A stretch of 64,000 nt of DNA from JAOUGY01 sp963825585 (GTDB lineage Bacteria; Actinomycetota; Acidimicrobiia; Spongiisociales; ZC4RG35): positions 248,001 through 312,000 of the forward strand of contig CAWGTX010000009.1 of the NCBI GenBank assembly GCA_963825585.1. The letters are read 5' to 3'. Position 1 is the first letter of the stretch. Each line of letters begins with the position of its first letter. Shown one piece after another: positions 1 to 7,216 of this stretch. The position numbers and the translations under genes were made by a program. The notes under the pieces were generated by a model. That model saw only the letters and a list, made by a program, of their open reading frames with translations, was not told the DNA's origin and did not search any database.

Positions 1-558
1 AAAGCGCTGTGGGCGGCGATCGTGCTCGGATCCTGCGAGTTCTTCGCCATTGGGGCGTTCGACGCGGTGTGGGCGCGGCTGATGACCGACATGGGGGCGT
101 CGACGTGGCTGATCGGGGTGAGCTTCGCCGCCTTCGTGATCCCGATCGCGCTGCTGTCGTCGGTGTGGGGTGCCATCGCCGACCGGAGCTCACCGATGCG
201 GGTGGGCATGGTGGCGGCGGCGCTTTCGATCCCGTTCCTGGCGACCTACGGGCTGTGGCAGACCCCCGAGCAGCTCATCTGGATCTCGGTGCTCCACGGC
301 GCTGTCACCGCAGGTATCCAGCCGGCTGCCGCCGCCGCAGTGACCCGCCTCGCGTCCGGTCCGCTGCTCGCCACCGGGCAGGGGATGCTGCAGGCGGTGG
401 GGTTCGGCGCCGCCGCTCTGGTGGCGTTGCCGTCGGGGTGGCTCTACCAGCGGATGGGTGCGGGCGGACTGTTCCCGCTTGTGGCGGCGGGGGTGGGAGT
501 GTTGTTGGCCGCGTCGGGATTGTTGTGGCGTGCTGGAGGTGCCGGCCGGTCCCGGTAG
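1..558 (+). CDS. MFS transporter, C-terminal part (5' end outside window)
   Basis: The frame is open from base 1, so the N-terminal part lies to the left; about 185 residues remain. They form several hydrophobic helices with a cytoplasmic loop reading WGAIADRSSPMRVG, which matches the major facilitator motif A (G-x-x-x-D-R-x-x-R) between two helices. The tail after the last helix is short and basic. This indicates a secondary transporter of the inner membrane, but nothing visible tells the substrate. It lies 30 bases before clpS in the same direction. Confidence 0.7.
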   Translation, partial: KALWAAIVLGSCEFFAIGAFDAVWARLMTDMGASTWLIGVSFAAFVIPIALLSSVWGAIADRSSPMRVGMVAAALSIPFLATYGLWQTPEQLIWISVLHGAVTAGIQPAAAAAVTRLASGPLLATGQGMLQAVGFGAAALVALPSGWLYQRMGAGGLFPLVAAGVGVLLAASGLLWRAGGAGRSR

Positions 559-588
559 CATTCGTTCTCGACCCGCCGGGAGATTTCG

Positions 589-873
589 ATGGCCCAACCG
601 ATGGCACCCGTGATCGAACCCGACCTCGACGACGAGACCGGGCTCGACGAGACCTGGAAGGTCGTCGTCTGGAACGACCCCGTCAACCTCTTCGACTACG
701 TCATCTGGGTGCTGCGCACCCTGTTCGGCTACGACGAGGAGAAGGCCTACCGGCTCACCTATCAGGTGCACCACGACGGCAGGGCGATCGTCAACGACGG
801 TCCCCGAGAGCAGGCCGAGATGGATTGTTACCGACTTCACCAACACGGCCTGTGGGCCACCCTCGAGCAATGA
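589..873 (+). CDS. clpS: ATP-dependent Clp protease adaptor ClpS
   Basis: A 94-residue protein with the ClpS core: WKVVVWNDPVNLFDYVIWVLRT, then Y-x-x-H-x-G segments ending in EQAEMDCYRLHQHGL. ClpS binds the N domain of the Clp unfoldase and delivers N-degron substrates; the NDPVN turn is part of the N-degron pocket. The acidic N-terminal tail before the core is usual for the family. The stop overlaps the ATG of the next gene, an arrangement common in actinobacteria, so the two are probably translationally coupled. The start follows a GGGAG stretch. Confidence 0.93.
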   Translation: MAQPMAPVIEPDLDDETGLDETWKVVVWNDPVNLFDYVIWVLRTLFGYDEEKAYRLTYQVHHDGRAIVNDGPREQAEMDCYRLHQHGLWATLEQ

Positions 874-1319
874 AGATCAAACCGGTACGCGACGGTGTGG
901 AGGTCAAACTCGAGCGGGGTATCGTGGAGTTCCTGCTCCAGTTCGCCGACCTGCTCGACGGAATCCAACCCGGCTCCGACGATCCGGCCGCCAACCGGCT
1001 GCACGTGCCGGTCTACCTGGACGATCCCGACGCCAACGGCGAATGGTGGCAGTACATGGGGAGCGAGTTGGACGAATCCCGCCGTGCCGACCGCTCCGCA
1101 TACCGGGAGGCGCTGGCCGCATCGGTCAAAGGCACGGTGATCAGCAAGCTGGAGGCGTACGCCATGGTCCGGGTCCTCAACGAGTCCCGGTTGGCGCTCG
1201 CCGCCCGGGTCGGGGTCGAGATCGAAGATGACTACGAGAGCCTCGGTGACCACGAGTCGATGATGCTGCAGGCGCTCGCAGAGCTGCAGATGGGTTTCCT
1301 CCAGGCGCTGACACCATGA
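870..1319 (+). CDS. DUF2017 family protein
   Basis: A 149-residue acidic protein starting MKIKPVRDGVEVKLERGIVEFL. DUF2017 proteins are found next to clpS in actinobacteria and have no proven biochemical role. It is mostly alpha-helical by eye, with no signal peptide or metal motif. The ATG at 870 overlaps the clpS stop, and its own stop overlaps the ATG of the methyltransferase at 1316, so three genes are chained by 4-base overlaps. A longer frame upstream of 870 runs through the transporter and clpS and is not coding. A role near Clp proteolysis is only inferred from context. Confidence 0.85.
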   Translation: MKIKPVRDGVEVKLERGIVEFLLQFADLLDGIQPGSDDPAANRLHVPVYLDDPDANGEWWQYMGSELDESRRADRSAYREALAASVKGTVISKLEAYAMVRVLNESRLALAARVGVEIEDDYESLGDHESMMLQALAELQMGFLQALTP

Positions 1320-2419
1320 CCGTCACGATCGAGTCGATGGCCCACGGCGGTGACGGGGTCGCCCGCCGTGACGGCAAGGCCGTGTTCGTGACCGGTGCCA
1401 TCCCCGGTGACCGTGTCACCGTCGAGATCACCGAGGACAGGGGCAGATTCGAACGGGCCGTGGTGGTCGACCTCGTCGACGCCTCGCCATCCCGGGTGAC
1501 CCCGGTGTGTCCCCACTTCTCATCGTGTGGCGGATGTCAGTGGCAGATGGCCGAGCATCGGGCGCAGCTCGAGTGGAAACACGAGGTGGTGCGGTCGCAG
1601 CTCGCTCACATCGGCAGGATCGACGCCGACGTCGCTCCGGTGAGGTCGCCGTCGGCTCCGGTCGCCTACCGCAACCGGATGGACTTCCGCATCGTCGACG
1701 GGCGCCCGGCGTTGCTGCGGCTCGCCTCGCACGAAACCGTGGACATCAGCGAGTGTCACCTGTTGGTACCTCCGCTCGCCATCCTCATCCAGCAACTCGG
1801 CCCGCTCGAGGGCGGTCGGGTCACCTTGCGGGCCGGAGTGAACACCGGCGAGACACTGGTGCTGGTCGACGACGCCGAAGGCGTCGTTCACGAAGAGGTG
1901 GCGGGCAGACGGTTCCGGATCAGCAATCGAGCGTTCTTCCAGGTCAACACCTCTGGGGCCGAAGCCCTGGTGGAACTCGTCGGCGCCGTGGCCCGGGTCG
2001 GAAGCGACGACGTGGTACTCGACGCCTACGCCGGCGGAGGGTTGTTCGCCGCCACCGTGGGGGCGGGCGCCGGCTCGGTGGTGGCGGTGGAGTCCGACCG
2101 GACCGCCCTACGCGACCTGGCGGTGAACGTCGCCGGTGCCCGAGTCATCGACTCGACCGTGGAGCTGGCGCTGCCCGACATCGATGCAGCCGACGTGATC
2201 ATCGTCGACCCTCCCCGCAACGGCCTCGGCCGCCGCGTCGTCGACGAGATCGCCCGGATCTCGCCCCGCACCGTCGCCTACGTGTCCTGTGACCCCGCCA
2301 GCTTCGCCCGCGACGCCCGACTCCTGACCGACGCCGGCTACACCCTCGGCACCGTCACCCCCGTCGACATGTTCCCCCAGACCTATCACGTGGAGTTGGT
2401 GGCAGCCTTCGAGAGGTGA
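1316..2419 (+). CDS. Class I SAM-dependent RNA (uracil-5) methyltransferase, TrmA/RumA family
   Basis: A 367-residue enzyme with an N-terminal TRAM-like beta domain (about residues 1-55), a [4Fe-4S] motif CPHFSSCGGC with a further Cys in SECHLL, the SAM-binding loop DAYAGGGLFA, the DPPRNGL motif and the catalytic cysteine in YVSCDPASFARD. These are the hallmarks of enzymes that methylate C5 of uridine in tRNA or 23S rRNA. The exact target (U54 of tRNA or an rRNA site) cannot be told from sequence alone. It ends the clpS operon; the following 400 bases hold repeats rather than genes. Confidence 0.9.
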   Translation: MTVTIESMAHGGDGVARRDGKAVFVTGAIPGDRVTVEITEDRGRFERAVVVDLVDASPSRVTPVCPHFSSCGGCQWQMAEHRAQLEWKHEVVRSQLAHIGRIDADVAPVRSPSAPVAYRNRMDFRIVDGRPALLRLASHETVDISECHLLVPPLAILIQQLGPLEGGRVTLRAGVNTGETLVLVDDAEGVVHEEVAGRRFRISNRAFFQVNTSGAEALVELVGAVARVGSDDVVLDAYAGGGLFAATVGAGAGSVVAVESDRTALRDLAVNVAGARVIDSTVELALPDIDAADVIIVDPPRNGLGRRVVDEIARISPRTVAYVSCDPASFARDARLLTDAGYTLGTVTPVDMFPQTYHVELVAAFER

Positions 2420-2433
2420 GCACCGAGAGAGCC

Positions 2434-2735
2434 GCTGGCTGCTGGCTGCTGGCCAGAATGCGATCGGGTCTGTGGTGCGTCCTGCCCACCTTTTGCACAT
2501 TGTGCAGAACGCAGTCGTTTCGCTCACCTTTGCGCATTGTGCAGAAGGTGGATACGTGCGCGTCGTCGCGTCGTCGCTCGTCGCTCGTCGGCCGATTCCA
2601 GCCAGAACGCGTTCGGGCGTGTTGCGTGTTGTGTCGGACGTCGGACGTTCCGAGCCAGAAGCCAGAACGCGTTCGGGCGTGTTGCGTGTTGCGTCGGACG
2701 TTGCGACCAGCAGCCAGCAGCCAGCAGCCAGCAGC
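2434..2735. repeat. Intergenic repeat cluster (heptamers plus GTGTTGCGTGTTG modules)
   Basis: The 404-base gap between the methyltransferase and coxS holds no convincing gene. It starts with GGCTGCT heptamers (2434-2453) leading into CCAGAATGCG. Two copies of CACCTTTTGCACATTGTGC / CACCTTTGCGCATTGTGC lie at 2487-2509 and 2525-2546, each with a short palindromic centre. Two copies of a CCAGAACGCGTTCGGGCGTG module followed by TTGCGTGTTG and CGGACG lie between about 2601 and 2702, and an array of CCAGCAG heptamers ends the cluster (2707-2735). The same modules recur near 22.15 kb and, inverted, near 61.9 kb. Confidence 0.8.
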
Positions 2736-2823
2736 TCCTTCCTCACATTTTCCCCACCCAGTGCATCGGCGGTGTTGTGTGCCTGATAGCGTCGTGGCCG
2801 AGTCTCGGAAGGAGAGGTCGGTC

Positions 2824-3321
2824 ATGCAGGTATCTATGACCGTGAATGGCCGTGCGGTGACAGGGGATGTGGAACCGAGGACGCTCCTCGTGCATTTCAT
2901 CCGCGAGAACCTGGCGCTCACGGGCACCCACATCGGGTGTGAAACGTCGTACTGCGGGGCGTGCACGGTCCTGGTCGACGGGAAGACGACCAAGTCGTGC
3001 ACGATGCTGGCGGTGCAGGCCGAAGGGGCCGACATCGCCACCGTCGAGGGGCTGGCGAAGGGCGACGAGCTGCACCCGGTGCAGGAGGGGTTCTGGGAAC
3101 GTCACGGCCTCCAGTGCGGCTACTGCACACCGGGGATGATCATGTCGGCGGTCGGGCTTCTCAACGAGAATGCCAGTCCCACCGAGGACGAGATCCGCCA
3201 TGGCATCGAGGGCAACCTCTGCCGGTGCACGGGGTATCACAACATCGTCAAGGCCATCGACTACGCCGCCTCGAAGATGCGCGGCGAGGAGCCGGCCCCG
3301 GCTGAATGGGAGACGCACTGA
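2824..3321 (+). CDS. coxS: Aerobic CO-dehydrogenase-type small subunit, (2Fe-2S) protein
   Basis: A 165-residue protein with the two iron-sulfur domains of the xanthine oxidase family: a plant-type ferredoxin cluster GCETSYCGACTVLVDG plus a downstream Cys, and the helical cluster QCGYCTPGM ... NLCRCTGYHNIV. It passes electrons from the molybdenum site to FAD. The ATG at 2824 follows AAGGAGAGG; the frame is open upstream through the repeats but that part is not coding. Its stop overlaps the ATG of the large subunit. Gene order small-large-medium differs from the medium-small-large order of classic form I cox operons. Confidence 0.93.
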   Translation: MQVSMTVNGRAVTGDVEPRTLLVHFIRENLALTGTHIGCETSYCGACTVLVDGKTTKSCTMLAVQAEGADIATVEGLAKGDELHPVQEGFWERHGLQCGYCTPGMIMSAVGLLNENASPTEDEIRHGIEGNLCRCTGYHNIVKAIDYAASKMRGEEPAPAEWETH

Positions 3322-5702
3322 TGGCAACCACCAGCGTTCTCGGAGGAGTGGTCAGGCGGCGTGAGGATCCGGCGCTGATCAGGGGCAAGGGCAAGTACGT
3401 CGACGACGTGAAGATGGTCAACATGCTCCACGTCGCCTTCGTGCGCAGCCCCTTCGCCCACGCCCGGATCACCTCGATCGACACGTCGGCCGCCCTGGGC
3501 ATGCCGGGCGTGCGGGCGATCTACACGGCCGACGACGTCCGCCACCTGGGACCCGTCCCGGCGCAGGCGGCGGTGGGAAAGCTGCGTCCGCTGCTGGCCG
3601 ATGGACTCGTGAACCACGTCGGTGAGGCGGTGGCGATGGTGGTGGCGGAAGACCGCTACCAGGCACAGGATGCCGCCGACGCCGTCGACGTCGACTACGA
3701 CTCGCTGCCGGTTGTGATCGACCTCAAGGAGGCCGCTTCCGATGCCGTCAGGGTGCACGATGACCTCGACTCGAACGTCATCGTCACCTGGACGGCTCCG
3801 TTCGGGGCCGATGACGAAACCGTGGCGAAGCTGAAGGACGACATCGCCGCCGCCAAGGCGCGTGAGGACACCGTGACCGTCTCGCTCGAGATGGTGAACC
3901 AGCGTCTCATCCCGGTTCCGATCGAACCGCGGTCGGTGCTGGCCGAGTGGAACGACGGCTACGGCGAGCTGACGCTCTACTCCTCCACCCAGATGATCTC
4001 GGCGGTGGCCGGCGCCGTAGCCCAGGTGCTCGGGATCTCCTACAGCCAGGTGCACGGCATCGCCCCCGAGGTGGGAGGCGGGTTCGGCGTCAAGCTGAAC
4101 GTCTACAACGACGAGATCCTCGTCTCCTGGGCCTCCAAGCAGCTGGGTGCACCCGTCAAGTTCACCGAGACCCGCCGCGAGGCGCCGAACTCGAGCATCC
4201 AGGGCCGCGGATGGGTGGCGACGGCCACCATCACCGGCACCAGGGACGGCGAGGTGCTGGCCTATGAGCTCGACGGCATCTGTGACATGGGTGCCTACAG
4301 CCAGAACTTCACGGTGGCCATCCCGTTCCTGGGGGTGTTCGTGGCGTCGGGGCAGTACAAGTTCCCGACCCGTCTGAAGCTCGATTGCGTGCACACCCAC
4401 ACCATGACCACCGACGCCTATCGCGGCGCCGGTCGTCCCGAGGCGATCTACTACCTCGAGCGGATCATGGACGCCTACGCCCGTGAGATCGGGATGGATG
4501 GTGCGGCGGTGCGAATGAAGAACTTCATCGCCAACGAGTCGTTCCCATCGGCGGTGTCGCCGGTGGGTTTCGCAATCGACACCGGTGATTACGGCACCAA
4601 CCTCCAGGCGATGCTCGACCGACCCGAGTACGCCGAGCTGCTCGCCGAACGTGACCGACTGCGGGCCGAGGGCAAGCTGGCCGGGGTGGGTCTGTCCACC
4701 TATGTCGAGGTGTGCGGGTTCGGGCCCTCGGGTCTGGTCGACCTGGGCTTCTCGTGGGCCGCCTACGGGGTGCCGTCGGCGTTCAACGGCTCCGGTGTGG
4801 TGCGGGTACATCCCGATGGCACCGCCAGTGTGATCATCGGCACCGGCCCGTCGGGTCAGGGCCACCAGACCACCTGGAGTCAGATCGTCTCGAACGAGTT
4901 GGGCATCGAGATGGACAAGATCCGGGTGAGCTACGGCGACACCAAGGAAGCGCCGGTCACGATCGGTTCGTTCGGGTCACGGTCTGCCGCGGTCGACGGT
5001 GCCGCCACTCACCAGGCGGCCGGCCAGGTCCGCGAGAAGGCGTCCAAGATCGCCGCTCATCTGCTGGAAGCCTCGGCAGACGACATCCGCTTCGCCGACG
5101 GTGGCGCCCACGTGGCGGGCTCACCCGACAAGAGCGTCAGCTGGGCCGAGATCGGCCTGGTCGCCTACCAGCCGCACCTGTCTGCCCGACGGGCATGGCA
5201 GGCGGTCTGGAGGCGCATTCGATCTTCAGCCCCTGCGAACGCCACCTGGCCGTTCGGCACGATGGTGTGCCTGGTGACGGTCGACCGCGACACCGGCGAT
5301 GTCCGCCTCGAACGGTTCATCACCGTGGACGACTGCGGCAAGGTCATCAATCCGATGATCGTCGACGGGCAGATCCACGGCGGGTTGGTGCAGGGGATCG
5401 GTCAGGCCATGTTCGAAGACGCCATCTACGACGACCAGGGCAACCTGTTGACGTCGGGGCTGGTCGACTATCCGCTGCCGACGGCGGCGGACATGCCGTT
5501 CTTCGAACTGGCCCGCACCGAGACGCCCACCGACGTGAACCCGTTGGGTGTGAAGGGCATCGGCGAGGCCGGCACGATCGGGTCGGCTCAGACGATCGTC
5601 AACGGGGTGGTCGACGCCCTGTCGCCGCTCGGCGTGAAACACGTGGAAATGCCGGTCAGGCCGAGGAGGGTCTGGCAGGCGATGCAGGACGCGGCGAAGT
5701 AG
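3321..5702 (+). CDS. coxL: Form II CO-dehydrogenase-type large subunit (molybdopterin), with a local double frameshift
   Basis: A 793-residue molybdopterin-binding subunit of the xanthine dehydrogenase/CODH family. The active-site loop reads AYRGAGR, the form II signature, rather than AYXCSFR of true form I CO dehydrogenase, so the substrate may not be CO. PEVGGGFGVK, FGSRSAAVDG and GVKGIGEAGTIG are the usual cofactor motifs. Between about 5181 and 5233 the reading frame is wrong: it gives LSARRAWQAVWRRIRSSA, while the +2-shifted frame gives the conserved GMAGGLEAHSIFSP before the normal frame resumes at ANATWPFG. Two compensating indels explain this, probably sequence errors. Confidence 0.9.
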   Translation: MATTSVLGGVVRRREDPALIRGKGKYVDDVKMVNMLHVAFVRSPFAHARITSIDTSAALGMPGVRAIYTADDVRHLGPVPAQAAVGKLRPLLADGLVNHVGEAVAMVVAEDRYQAQDAADAVDVDYDSLPVVIDLKEAASDAVRVHDDLDSNVIVTWTAPFGADDETVAKLKDDIAAAKAREDTVTVSLEMVNQRLIPVPIEPRSVLAEWNDGYGELTLYSSTQMISAVAGAVAQVLGISYSQVHGIAPEVGGGFGVKLNVYNDEILVSWASKQLGAPVKFTETRREAPNSSIQGRGWVATATITGTRDGEVLAYELDGICDMGAYSQNFTVAIPFLGVFVASGQYKFPTRLKLDCVHTHTMTTDAYRGAGRPEAIYYLERIMDAYAREIGMDGAAVRMKNFIANESFPSAVSPVGFAIDTGDYGTNLQAMLDRPEYAELLAERDRLRAEGKLAGVGLSTYVEVCGFGPSGLVDLGFSWAAYGVPSAFNGSGVVRVHPDGTASVIIGTGPSGQGHQTTWSQIVSNELGIEMDKIRVSYGDTKEAPVTIGSFGSRSAAVDGAATHQAAGQVREKASKIAAHLLEASADDIRFADGGAHVAGSPDKSVSWAEIGLVAYQPHLSARRAWQAVWRRIRSSAPANATWPFGTMVCLVTVDRDTGDVRLERFITVDDCGKVINPMIVDGQIHGGLVQGIGQAMFEDAIYDDQGNLLTSGLVDYPLPTAADMPFFELARTETPTDVNPLGVKGIGEAGTIGSAQTIVNGVVDALSPLGVKHVEMPVRPRRVWQAMQDAAK

Positions 5703-5720
5703 AAGAGGAGGACACACACC

Positions 5721-6563
5721 ATGTTCCCGAGGCAATTCGATTACGTGGCACCGTCCTCGCTCGACGAGGCGGTGCGTGAACTGGGCAACGCCGACATGGC
5801 CAAGGTCATGTCGGGCGGTATGTCGCTGATCCCGCTCATGAAGCTGCGACTGTTCTCACCGGATCTCGTGGTGGACATCGGCCGCATCGGTGGGCTCGAT
5901 CAGATCACCGACAATGGCAGCTACACCTCGATCGGTGCGCTCGTAACCCACAACCAGACGGCGGCGTCGTCGCTCCCGACGGCCCTGACCACCGCGGCGG
6001 CCTGGACCGGCGACGTGCAGGTGCGCAACCGTGGCACCACGTGTGGTGCGGTGGCGCACGCCGACATCGCTGCCGACCAGCCGTCGGCGGTGCTGGCGCT
6101 GGGTGGGACGATGATCGCCAAGGGTCCCAACGGCACCCGTGAGATCGCATCCGACGATTTCTTCGTCGACGTGCTGACGTCGGCATTGGAGCCGGGGGAG
6201 ATCCTCACCGAGATCCGCATTCCCAACAAGGGCGGCGGGTCCGCCTACGACAAGCTGGGCCGCCGTGGTGGTCACACCGACTACGCGGTGGCAGGCGCCT
6301 CGGCGTGGGTCACCAGGAATGGCTCGATCACCGAATGCCGGGTCGCGCTGACCGGTGTCGGCACCAAGCCGACGCTGGCCCACGGTGTGATGGAGTCCAT
6401 AGTCGGAACCGACGGTTCCGAAGCCGCCGTCGCCGCCGCCGCCGAACGTGCCGCCGAAGGAGTCACCGTGCTCGAGGATCTCTACGGCTCGGTCGAGTAC
6501 AAGGCACACCTGGCCAGAGTGATGGTGAAACGGGCACTGACCCAGGCCATCGCCAACGCCTGA
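5721..6563 (+). CDS. coxM: CO-dehydrogenase-type medium subunit, FAD-binding
   Basis: A 280-residue flavoprotein of the PCMH-type FAD domain. Visible signatures are SGGMSLIPLMKLRL, which matches the usual AGGQSLIPLMKLR loop, and GDVQVRNRGTTCGAVAHADIAAD for the second FAD contact. It takes electrons from the iron-sulfur subunit. It follows coxL by 18 bases with a GAGGAG ribosome site, and a hairpin terminator begins 23 bases after its stop, so coxSLM forms a complete structural operon. No maturation genes (coxD, E, F or G) are seen nearby. Confidence 0.92.
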   Translation: MFPRQFDYVAPSSLDEAVRELGNADMAKVMSGGMSLIPLMKLRLFSPDLVVDIGRIGGLDQITDNGSYTSIGALVTHNQTAASSLPTALTTAAAWTGDVQVRNRGTTCGAVAHADIAADQPSAVLALGGTMIAKGPNGTREIASDDFFVDVLTSALEPGEILTEIRIPNKGGGSAYDKLGRRGGHTDYAVAGASAWVTRNGSITECRVALTGVGTKPTLAHGVMESIVGTDGSEAAVAAAAERAAEGVTVLEDLYGSVEYKAHLARVMVKRALTQAIANA

Positions 6564-6585
6564 GACGTCCCCGGGAGGGAACGAA

Positions 6586-6619
6586 CGAGTGACGGACCGG
6601 GAAACCGGTCCCTCACTCG
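6586..6619 (+). terminator. Rho-independent-type hairpin after coxM
   Basis: CGAGTGACGGACCGG pairs with CCGGTCCCTCACTCG across a GAAA loop, a 15-bp stem with one mismatch. There is no long T run after it, which is common in high-GC actinobacteria. It most likely ends the cox operon transcript. Confidence 0.7.
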
Positions 6620-6628
6620 CGTCTGACG

Positions 6629-6653
6629 GGTCAACAGGTCAACAGGTATCGAG
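6629..6653. repeat. Short GGTCAACA tandem repeat
   Basis: Two and a half copies of GGTCAACA directly follow the coxM hairpin. A longer, degenerate array of the same octamer lies at 10952-10994 upstream of the epimerase gene. Confidence 0.5.
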
Positions 6654-6683
6654 GCGAGTGCTCCGGTTGCCTCTGGCGGATGG

Positions 6684-7081
6684 TCAGTGGACTTCCTTCA
6701 CCTCGACCACCATCACCGAACCCGTGCCGACGGTGTCGGATGCGGAGCGGCGCTTGGTGGATCGTCCCAGCATCAACCCGGGCGTGATCGCCAGGAGCAG
6801 GTAGCGGCCCGGGTGGTTCTTCATCGAGGCCAACGGCATCGTCCCCAGCCCGGCAGCTCCCTTGGAACGCAGTTGCTTCTCGGTGCTCCGAACGGCCTTG
6901 GCCGAGGACTCGAGAGCTGTGGACACCGTGGGCCGGTCCACCCGCTTGGCGGTGTCATGGAGGGTGTCCGAGACCTTCCCGGGCGGCGGATGCCGACTCG
7001 ATCTGTGCCGTGGTCGGCCGTCTCGATGGCTCTGGACTTGACCTGATCGATGCCTCGTTCCAGGGTCGATGTGCGGCTCAT
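6684..7081 (-). pseudogene. Small conserved-looking protein, frameshifted
   Basis: On the minus strand an ORF begins MSRTSTLERGIDQVKSRAIE at 7081 and loses sense near 7000, while another frame takes over with KVSDTLHDTAKRVDRPTVSTALESSAKAV and continues to a stop at 6684. Joined, they give one protein of about 130 residues: an amphipathic helical N-terminal half, then a hydrophobic segment YLLLAITPGLMLG with basic flanks and an acidic C-terminal tail. One indel between about 6985 and 7010 separates the halves. I do not recognise the family; a small membrane-anchored protein is likely. Confidence 0.5.
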
Positions 7082-7216
7082 GTGTGCCACCTCCGTGGTG
7101 AGTCGAGCGAACAGCCCATCTACCCGTTCGGGTGGCTTCTCAACCCTCCTCAAGATTTGCAGCAGGACGGGCCGATAGGGGTTCGAGGCCCTGATCCACG
7201 GAAGGAGCGGTCGACG

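Noticed and set aside
3261..4865. 534-codon minus-strand frame under coxL
   Set aside because: His/Gly/Arg-rich shadow of a conserved gene with all its cofactor motifs on the plus strand.
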